DNA of 10,000 bases, from NCBI GenBank assembly GCA_020217035.1, contig JAIWOG010000208.1, positions 1-10,000 of the forward strand, in the 5' to 3' direction. The position numbers and the translations under genes are program-made. The notes under the pieces were generated by a model, which was not told the origin of the DNA, made no database searches, and was given only the letters and a program-made list of their open reading frames with translations. The stretch is from Magnetospirillum sp. GTDB taxonomy: Bacteria; Pseudomonadota; Alphaproteobacteria; Rhodospirillales; Magnetospirillaceae. Positions 1-6,900 of this stretch are shown here, one piece after another (position 1 is the stretch's first letter; each line of letters begins with the position of its first letter).

Positions 1-999
1 GGCCGCCATTTGCAGGTCTTCACCTCGGGGGCGGAATGGATGGTGTCGGGCCAGCCCTTGACGCCGACCTCGATCCAGTTGACCCGGCAAACCCGCGTCG
101 GTTCGCCGGTGGACCGCACGGTGCCGCCGCGCGACGTGGACGGCGCCACCTTGTTCGTGTCCAGAAACGGCAAGGACCTGCGCGAGTTCCTGTTCGCCGA
201 CGTGGAACAAGCCTATCAGTCCACCGATCTGGCCATGCTGGCCAAGCACGTGATGAACGCCCCCGTCGACCAGGATTACGATGCTGGCCGACGGCTGTTC
301 CATGTGGTCATGGGCGACGGCACCTTGGGCACCGTCACCGTGTTCCGCGCCGAGAAGGTCACGGCCTGGACCACCCACGCAACCGACGGCACCTTCCTGT
401 CGGTGGCGGTGGTGGAAGGCGAGGTCTATGTGCTGGTGGAACGAGACGGCGCCGTCATGGTGGAACGCTTCGACGACGCCCTGTCCATGGATGCGGCGCT
501 GACCGGCGAAGCCGATGATCCGAAAATCGTGTGGACCGGCCTGGACCATCTGGAAGGCCGCCAGGTGCGGGTGCTGGCCGATGACGGCGCCCTGGAAACC
601 GTCACCGTGACCGGCGGCGCCGTCAGCCTCAGCGAGCCGGCCCGCAAGGTGCAGATCGGCCTGCCCTTCACCCATGAAATCGAGCCGTTGCCCCCGGTGG
701 TGCAAGCCGCCGGCGGCGCCGGCCCCGGTGCGGTGGTCCGCCTGATCCGGGCGCATTTCCGCCTGTTGGATACCCAGGCATTGCATCTGGACACCGGCAA
801 GGGACCGCTGCCGGTGCCGTTCCGCCGCTTCGGCCGTCACAGCTTCGATTCCGGCCCGCCGGTATTTTCCGGTGACGTCCAGGTCCGCGCCATCGGCTGG
901 AAGCGTGACGCCTTCGCGCCGCTGTGGCGCATCAGCCAGGACGTGCCGCTGCCCTGCACCGTGCTGGCGGTGGCCACCGAGATGAAACTGTCCTCGTAG
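1..999 (+). CDS. Phage tail protein, tail tube/nozzle-like, C-terminal part (5' end outside window)
   Basis: The reading frame is open from base 1 with no stop, so this is the last 332 codons of a longer gene; the TTG at position 10 and the ATG at 49 are internal codons, not starts. The visible part has a beta-rich pattern that I recognise from large podovirus tail proteins: an early 'SGAEWMVSG.PLTP' segment, then 'QTRVGSP', 'GATLFVSRNGK.LREF' and 'DLAMLAKHV', and near the C-terminus 'GLPFTHEIEPLPP' and 'PLPCTVLAVATEM'. Proteins of this type sit immediately upstream of tail fibre genes and are thought to form part of the tail tube or nozzle (T7 gp12-like) to which fibres attach. The family placement rests on remembered resemblance; the tail role is supported by the fibre genes directly downstream. 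The stop TAG (997-999) lies 14 bases before the next start. Confidence 0.65.
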   Translation, partial: GRHLQVFTSGAEWMVSGQPLTPTSIQLTRQTRVGSPVDRTVPPRDVDGATLFVSRNGKDLREFLFADVEQAYQSTDLAMLAKHVMNAPVDQDYDAGRRLFHVVMGDGTLGTVTVFRAEKVTAWTTHATDGTFLSVAVVEGEVYVLVERDGAVMVERFDDALSMDAALTGEADDPKIVWTGLDHLEGRQVRVLADDGALETVTVTGGAVSLSEPARKVQIGLPFTHEIEPLPPVVQAAGGAGPGAVVRLIRAHFRLLDTQALHLDTGKGPLPVPFRRFGRHSFDSGPPVFSGDVQVRAIGWKRDAFAPLWRISQDVPLPCTVLAVATEMKLSS

Positions 1000-1013
1000 C
1001 GAAAGAACAAAAC

Positions 1014-2477
1014 ATGACCGAACACATTCAGATCAACGACGTCGCCCCGCGCGTCCAATACATGGCCGACGGGGTGCAATCGGCCTTCACCTTTCCCTTC
1101 GCCATCTTCGCCGACACCGACCTGGAAGTCTGGCTGGACGACGCTTTGCAAAGCGGCGGCTATTCCGTGTCGGGGGCCGGCATCTCCACCGGCGGCACCG
1201 CCTTGTTCGTGGTGGCGCCGGCCGGCGGTGTCCGCGTCACCCTGCGCCGCCGCCTGCCCATCCGCCGCACCACCGATTATCAGGCCGACGGGCTGATCCG
1301 CGCCAAGACCCTGAACGACGAGATGGATTACCAGGTCGCCGCGCTTCAGCAAGTGGCCGAAGTGACCGAACGCTCGCTTCGGCGTTCCGCCACCTCGTCC
1401 AGCCTGGCCGACTTGACGCTGCCGGAACCGGCAGCCAATCGCAGCTTGAAATGGAATGCGGCGGGCACCGGTTTGGTGAATTCCACCAACGACCCCGACG
1501 CCGTCGGCGACGCCACCCTGGCCGCCCAACAGGCGATCACCGCCGCCCAAACCGCCGTCGCCGCCAGCGCCCAGGCCACATCCGCCGCCGCCAGCCTGAA
1601 CAACCCGCTTTCGGCCACTGCCAACCTGTCCGACCTGGATGACACGGCGACGGCACGGGGCAATCTGGGGGTGCCGGCCTTGGCCGACATCGCGGTGGAC
1701 GCCCGGACGGCAAAAACCGGCATCGCCCTGGACGATATGGCCCTGGTGCACGACAGCCTGGCCGGGGCGGATCGCAAGGTCAGCATCGGCAACCTGCTGA
1801 AGGCCGTCAACCTGCTGGACACCGACGCCACCCCGGACAAAGCCGCCGATTACGTCATGACCTGGGACGCCTCGGCTGGCGAGGTCAAGAAGGTGCCGTT
1901 AAGCGGGATCGGAGGCGGATGGGAAGTTGCCTCCATCACTGATTTCGGCTCGGGTAACACCTTCATGGCGACGACCATCGACATTACCGGTTTGGATACG
2001 TCGCAATTTGAATACGCCATCGACCTGGAAGAGTTGATGCACAGTAAGGCCTACCCGCACACCGACACGATCTACGTTCAAGTCGGCACCGGATCGTCCC
2101 CAACCTGGGTCAGTTCGTACAGGGTTCATGCCCTGAAAACCTCCCCGAACTACACCACGTCCACCTTCGTCGGAGGGAACGGCCTGAGTGGTGTTCAGAT
2201 CGACGGCGGGTCTGACAAAGCATACCGCAGCATCCAGCATGGCCGATTGTGCTTGGCGCCGACCCTGCCGTTCGCTGACGGCTCATGGTTCCCCGGTTAC
2301 TTGAGCTATCAAGGTGCCTATCACACCTATTCCGGCGGGGAACCGAATTTCATGGACGTCAAGGCGACGTGGTCGGGCTCGGGGCCGGTCACCGCGTTGA
2401 AATTCTACACCGGAAGCGGGGGTGGGTTCTATTCCTGGGGACGCATCCGTGTCTCGCGCCGCCGGATCACGGCTTAA
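1014..2477 (+). CDS. Tail fibre protein with T7 gp17-like N-terminal anchor
   Basis: This 487-residue protein has the layout of a phage tail fibre. Residues 5-110 match the pattern of the T7 tail fibre N-terminal domain, which fixes the fibre to the tail: 'GVQSAFTFPFAIF', 'DLEVWLDD', 'GYSVSGAG', 'VRVTLRRRLPIRRTTDY', then 'LNDEMDYQ'. Residues 105-190 are helical and Ala/Gln-rich, probably a trimeric coiled coil. Residues 204-217 (NLSDLDDTATARGN followed by LGV) match the short phage tail fibre repeat that is tandemly repeated in the next fibre gene. From about W303 to the end is a Gly/Ser/aromatic-rich beta region ending in 'ALKFYTGSGGGFYSWGRIRV', a typical receptor-binding tip. I chose the ATG at 1014 because the anchor motif starts right after it; the longer form from GTG 924 overlaps the upstream gene by about 75 bases. 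The Shine-Dalgarno is weak (GAAAG, 1001-1005). Receptor unknown. Confidence 0.82.
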   Translation: MTEHIQINDVAPRVQYMADGVQSAFTFPFAIFADTDLEVWLDDALQSGGYSVSGAGISTGGTALFVVAPAGGVRVTLRRRLPIRRTTDYQADGLIRAKTLNDEMDYQVAALQQVAEVTERSLRRSATSSSLADLTLPEPAANRSLKWNAAGTGLVNSTNDPDAVGDATLAAQQAITAAQTAVAASAQATSAAASLNNPLSATANLSDLDDTATARGNLGVPALADIAVDARTAKTGIALDDMALVHDSLAGADRKVSIGNLLKAVNLLDTDATPDKAADYVMTWDASAGEVKKVPLSGIGGGWEVASITDFGSGNTFMATTIDITGLDTSQFEYAIDLEELMHSKAYPHTDTIYVQVGTGSSPTWVSSYRVHALKTSPNYTTSTFVGGNGLSGVQIDGGSDKAYRSIQHGRLCLAPTLPFADGSWFPGYLSYQGAYHTYSGGEPNFMDVKATWSGSGPVTALKFYTGSGGGFYSWGRIRVSRRRITA

Positions 2478-2492
2478 AGAGGAAGCGTCAAC

Positions 2493-2783
2493 ATGAGCAA
2501 AATCATCATTTCGGTGAACAGTCACCAAGTCGTCGAAGCCACCTTGGACGAAAGCGACATGGCTGCGTCACTGATGGCCCAGGCCGAGGAAACCGTCCGT
2601 GCCGCGCAAGCCAAGATCAACGAAATCGACGCCCGTCTGGCCGCCATCGACGTCGAAGCCGTCCGCCCCTTGCGGGCCCTTGCCGCCGGCACCGCCAGCC
2701 CGCTCGACACCGACAAACTGGCGGCGCTGGAAGCCGAGGCCGCTTCATTACGTACCCAACGGGCGGCATTGCCGCCCCTGTGA
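2493..2783 (+). CDS. Small coiled-coil phage protein between two fibre genes (possible fibre chaperone)
   Basis: This 96-residue protein has a short beta-like N-terminus (residues 3-17, IIISVNSHQVVEATL), a helix rich in Ala/Glu/Gln (about 24-52), a 'RPLRALAAGTASPLDTD' linker (58-74) and a second helix (75-93). The two helices can form a hairpin coiled coil. There is no signal peptide or membrane segment. A good Shine-Dalgarno (AGAGGA, 2478-2483) starts one base after the stop of the upstream fibre gene, nine bases before the ATG, so the two genes are probably co-transcribed. Small proteins with this shape often follow tail fibre genes, and some act as fibre assembly chaperones. The position suggests that role here but no motif proves it; a minor structural protein is equally possible. 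An intrinsic terminator lies 20 bases after the stop. Confidence 0.72.
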   Translation: MSKIIISVNSHQVVEATLDESDMAASLMAQAEETVRAAQAKINEIDARLAAIDVEAVRPLRALAAGTASPLDTDKLAALEAEAASLRTQRAALPPL

Positions 2784-2802
2784 CACACTTTTGTCCACCC
2801 CA

Positions 2803-2832
2803 AGCCCCGCCGATCCCCGGCGGGGCTTTTTT
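2803..2832 (+). terminator. Intrinsic terminator between the two fibre blocks
   Basis: A perfect 9-bp GC-rich stem, AGCCCCGCC (2803-2811) pairing with GGCGGGGCT (2819-2827), encloses a 7-base loop and is followed at once by a run of T (2827-2832). This is a textbook Rho-independent terminator on the + strand. It ends the unit that contains the first fibre gene and the small coiled-coil gene. The next gene starts only 17 bases after the T-run, which leaves little room for a conventional promoter. Confidence 0.9.
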
Positions 2833-2848
2833 CATGGAGTAAACACAG

Positions 2849-3985
2849 ATGACCTTGCAGCATTCCTATGGCACCAACGGCATCAGCGATGCCTTCGCCT
2901 TTTCCTTTCCCATCGACCAGGAAGCCGACATCCAGGTTCTGATCGACAATATCGAGCAGACGTCCGGCTTCACCGTGCATGGCGCCGCCAGCCCGGGCGG
3001 CGGCGTGGTGGTGTTCCTGGCTGCGCCCTCCGCCGGCAAGACCCTGGTGATCCGCCATCGCGGACGTACCGCCGTTTCGTCGGAAGACGCGTCCTCGGGC
3101 TATCTGTCCGACAAGCTGGTGGCCGGCGCCGGCATCAGCCTGACCGCCCAGGAAGACGGCGAAGGCCGTCAGGTCCTGGTGGTTGCCAACACCGACGACG
3201 CCAACGCCCTGGACCCCGACCAGAACCTGGCTGACCTGACCGACAAGGCGGCGGCCCGCAACAACCTGGGGGTCTATTCCACCGCCCAGGTGGACGCGGC
3301 CATTTCCGCCAGTTCCGACCTGGACCTGAAGAAGGCCCAGAACTTGGCCGACCTGCCCGACAAGACCACGGCGCGGACCAATCTGGGCGTCTATGCCACC
3401 GCCCAGGTGGATGCCGCCATTTCCGCCAGCTCGGACCTGGACCTGAAGAAGGCCCAGAACCTGGCCGACCTGCCCGACAAGGCCACGGCGCGGACCAATC
3501 TGGGCGTCTATGCCACCGCCCAGGTGGACGCGGCCATTTCCGCCAGCTCGGACCTGGACCTGAAGAAGGCCCAGAACCTGGCCGACCTGACCAACCCGGC
3601 CACGGCGCGGAACAATCTGGGCCTGGCTGACGTCGCGTACCTGAACGTCGCCCAGGACTGGAGCCAGCCGCAGCGCAACCAGGCGCTGTTCACCGCCAGC
3701 GTCGGCGGGGTGGTGACCTTGAACTTGGCCACCTATCAGACCTTCGAACTGGAACTGTCGGCCGACGTCACCTTCGCCGACCCCGCCGTCACCGCCGCCA
3801 TGGTCGGCCAGCGCGGCAGCATCGGCATCGTCCCCAACGGCTTTTCCATCACCGCCATGGGCGGCCTGTGGAAGCGCGTCGGCGACACCGGGGCGCCGGG
3901 CGAGATCACCGGCCAGGGCCGCATCGACTATCACATCCGATCCACCAGCCGCATCGAATACGCCTATAACGACGTGGAGGCATAA
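2849..3985 (+). CDS. Second tail fibre protein with tandem fibre repeats
   Basis: This 378-residue protein has three parts. Residues 4-75 resemble the anchor domain of the upstream fibre (shared pattern: Y...G...AF.F.F.I, D..V..D...Q, G..V.GA, GG...F..AP, then basic residues), so it probably binds the tail in a similar way. Residues 126-242 are three tandem copies of a 39-residue unit, 'NLADL.DK..AR.NLGVY' followed by 'TAQVDAAISASSDLDLKKAQ', with a fourth partial copy to about residue 259. The NLADL...NLG part is the phage tail fibre repeat (Phage_fiber_2 type), which forms the shaft. Residues 285-378 are a beta-rich tip ending in 'GRIDYHIRSTSRIEYAYNDV', a pattern common at the C-termini of phage fibres. 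The Shine-Dalgarno GGAG (2836-2839) lies nine bases before the ATG. The gene is followed after two bases by the large adhesin gene. Confidence 0.85.
   Translation: MTLQHSYGTNGISDAFAFSFPIDQEADIQVLIDNIEQTSGFTVHGAASPGGGVVVFLAAPSAGKTLVIRHRGRTAVSSEDASSGYLSDKLVAGAGISLTAQEDGEGRQVLVVANTDDANALDPDQNLADLTDKAAARNNLGVYSTAQVDAAISASSDLDLKKAQNLADLPDKTTARTNLGVYATAQVDAAISASSDLDLKKAQNLADLPDKATARTNLGVYATAQVDAAISASSDLDLKKAQNLADLTNPATARNNLGLADVAYLNVAQDWSQPQRNQALFTASVGGVVTLNLATYQTFELELSADVTFADPAVTAAMVGQRGSIGIVPNGFSITAMGGLWKRVGDTGAPGEITGQGRIDYHIRSTSRIEYAYNDVEA
3224..3625 (+). repeat. 117-bp in-frame tandem repeats in the fibre shaft
   Basis: Three full copies (3224-3340, 3341-3457, 3458-3574) and a partial fourth copy from 3575 encode the 39-residue shaft unit. 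Copies 2 and 3 differ at only four of 117 bases by direct comparison, while copy 1 is more diverged. The unit length is a multiple of three, so gain or loss of a copy keeps the reading frame and would only change shaft length. Confidence 0.92.
3976..3980 (+). promoter_or_regulatory. Ribosome binding site of the large adhesin gene
   Basis: GGAGG lies seven bases before the ATG at 3988, inside the last codons of the preceding fibre gene, whose stop (3983-3985) is two bases before that ATG. This fixes the start and suggests translational coupling of the two genes. Confidence 0.8.
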
Positions 3986-3987
3986 AT

Positions 3988-6900
3988 ATGTTCAGCGACA
4001 GCATGATGCTGGGAGGCGGCCGCAAGGCCGCCTTTTCCATCGCCCATTCCGTCCGCCTGGACGGGGTGGCGGATTACTTCAGCCGCACCCCCACCGTGCC
4101 CGGCAACCGCAAGACCTGGACGTTTTCCGCCTGGGTGAAACGCAGCAGCCTTGGAACGCAACAAATCTTGCTGATCACCGGCATCAATACAAACAATTAC
4201 GAGTCGATCTATTTCGACGCCGATGACAGCATCAATCTCAACATCTCAGTCAATAACGTCTGGGTTGGACGGATTAAGACCCAAGCCGTGTTCCGAGACA
4301 CGACGTCCTGGGGCCATCTCGTGGTCACCAAAAACGTTGTGTCGGAAACGCCCAAGATCTTTTGGAACGGCATTGAACAAGAGACCACGGTTCTCACCGC
4401 CTTCTCGAATCTGGATGGCTACATCAACGCCGGCTACGAACACCGCATCGGCAGTGGTGTCGCGGCCATTGCCAGTGGTGTGTTGAGTGGCTATGTCACC
4501 CAACCGATCCTGGCGGATGGTCAAGCCCTGCCCCCGTCCGCTTTCGGTGAAACCGACCCGGTCACCGGATCGTGGCAACCGAAGAAAGTGAACATTTCCG
4601 ATTACGGTACCAACGGCTTCCATCTGGATTTCGCGGACGCAGCCAATCTCGGCAAGGATGCTGCGAATACCAGTATCGTGGCAATGTTCGAGCCCAGCCA
4701 GGCCAACACCGATGCCGGGCTATCTTTCTCGAACAATAAGCGGACGGTCAGTTACGTCAACGCATCGTCTGACGGTTATTTCCCTGTCAACATGCAGATG
4801 CAGGCCGAATCCAAGGTACATGTTGAGATCAATGTCTCCGAACTCAACGCCGCTGGGGCTGGGTTTGGTTTATGCCTGCGCAATGCCGGAGTATCACCCG
4901 GTTACGAAACCACTTATTTCGGGTTCCTACAGGGCCTTGAGTGGGGAATCATGGGCGCCAAGAACGGTGAGGCGGTTGCACAACTCTCGGCTTCGGCTTC
5001 CGCCACCGACCGCTTGACCTGCGAAATTGATGTGGCGGGTCAGACGGTGAAGGTAAGGCAGAACGGCGTCCTGATTGCCGACTGGACCAGTGTCGCCATG
5101 CCGGACAATCCTGTGCTCTGGGGCTATACCTCGAATGGCACGGGCACCAGCCGCAGCGGGTCGGCGACCTACAATTTCGGCCAAAGTACCTTTAATGATC
5201 CGGTGACGAATGGCTTTTCTGGCCTGTTGGGCGGAAATGACTGGAACCCGGTCAGCCTGTCCTCGGCGGATGTCGTCAGTGACACGCCGGCGAATAACTT
5301 CGCCACGATCAATCTGGTTTCCGCATACAGCACTGATTCTGGCTTGTCCAACGGAAACCTGAGCTTTACCGGCGCCAGCGCCTTAAATCTAAATGATTGT
5401 GAGGCCACCATCGACTTTAATACTGACGACAGTTGGTATTGGGAGGTGTTTATTAACAAAAGCGACGCCGAGGCGCTTGGAAACGGCTCGGCTATTCGGT
5501 TGGGTGTCCAGACACTAGATCGGTCAAATTCTTGGACCTACACCGAAGTTTACGCTGGTAGCGGACTTTACAATTACCGTGGCTACAAATATGTGCTAGC
5601 CACAAATCAATGGGCTCCATATGCGGCGGCCTACACGACCAATGATACCATTTCCGTGCTCTGGAATGGTGCAACCAAAGAGCTATCGTTTTGGAAAAAC
5701 GGCGTTAATCAGGGGGTCGCTTTTAGCGGGTTTACCCAAGATAGGTTGCTGCCGAGTTTCACCGTTAATAATTATCCAAACGACAAGATAACGGTGAATT
5801 TTGGTCAGCGTCCTTTTACCTTCACACCTCCGACCGGCTACAAGACTCTCTGCACCGCCAACCTGCCGGCACCAACGATCCAGTCCCCGGCCAAGCATTT
5901 CGACGTGGTGACCTATCGGGGGAACGCCGACGCGTTGGGTGGCATCTGGTCCCCGGTGGTGACCGACGTCACGACCTCGGCCGCCGTCTCGTATGTCGTC
6001 GGGCGCAACGGCGACTACTTGTATGTCTATCAGGCCAACAACATTTACAGCACCCAGGCGGCGTTCACCGTCTGGCGGAAGAACGCCGACGGCACCTTCA
6101 CCAAGACCTCCACGGTGACCATGCCCACCGGCTTCTCGCGCGGGTGCGTGGTGCTGTCGTCGGACGCCAATGGCGGCACCGGGTTTTACGGCTACATCTC
6201 GAATGGCGACGCGATCGGCCGGTTGGTCAGCTTCACCTTCACCCATGATGGCGGCGGGTCGATCGTCGGCTCCAACTCCATCGGCTATGCCGTCTATCCG
6301 GACGGCCTGACCAGGCTGTCGGGGAATCTGGTCGCCATGAACACCGGCTACAGCGGCGGCCTGCACCTGTGCTTCGTTATCGACGGCAACCTGAACATCA
6401 CCACCACCAACAGCGTGACCGGGGCGTTGGGGATTAACGGGGGATGGGCAAACGATATCCACCCCTTGAACAGCACATCCTATTTGATCGTCTACAAATC
6501 CAGTTCGACCACCAAGGTCAGCGTGGTCAGCTATGCCGGCGGCTCGTTGACGGTGATGTCGACGGCGACGGTGTTCGACTACCTGACCACCGACACCAAG
6601 ATCATCAAACTGGACAACGGGCGGTTCTGGATTCACGACAGCACCAACGACAAGACGACGGTTCTCGAGGTCAACGGCAACAGTGTCGGCGTGGTTGTTT
6701 CGCAATTCTCGCAAAATGTGTTCGGGGCGCTGACCATCGGCATGAGCTGGGCTTATCAGAGCTACGATTCCTGGCAAAAACGAGGGACCGATCACTGGCG
6801 GATTCCGGTTCTGCACGACGCGTCCGCGGTCAATCCGCAAAGCCTGGTGATCATCGACCTTGCCATCGACGCCACCACTGGTGCGGCCACCGCCACCCCG

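Noticed and set aside
924..1013. Longer N-terminus for the first fibre from GTG 924
   Set aside because: It would overlap the upstream gene by about 75 bases, and the added residues are an out-of-frame reading of that gene; the anchor domain begins right at ATG 1014.
837..1751. Minus-strand open frame of 304 codons across the first gene junction
   Set aside because: It spans the boundary of two + strand genes with clear protein signatures and is Gly/His/Gln-rich as antisense frames here are.
2761..2777. Small hairpin GGGCGGC/GCCGCCC with a three-base loop at the end of the small coiled-coil gene
   Set aside because: It has no T-run and lies in coding sequence; the real terminator is 26 bases further on. 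It may be chance in GC-rich DNA.
2285..2842. Plus-strand frame of 185 codons overlapping the fibre end and the small protein gene
   Set aside because: It crosses two gene boundaries and the terminator, and is Arg/Pro/His-rich like other off-frame readings.
2522..3934. Long minus-strand open frame of 470 codons opposite the small protein and second fibre
   Set aside because: It is the antisense shadow of GC-rich coding DNA; its apparent repeats (Gly/Val/Gln-rich) are the reverse reading of the 117-bp fibre repeats, and it has no family resemblance.
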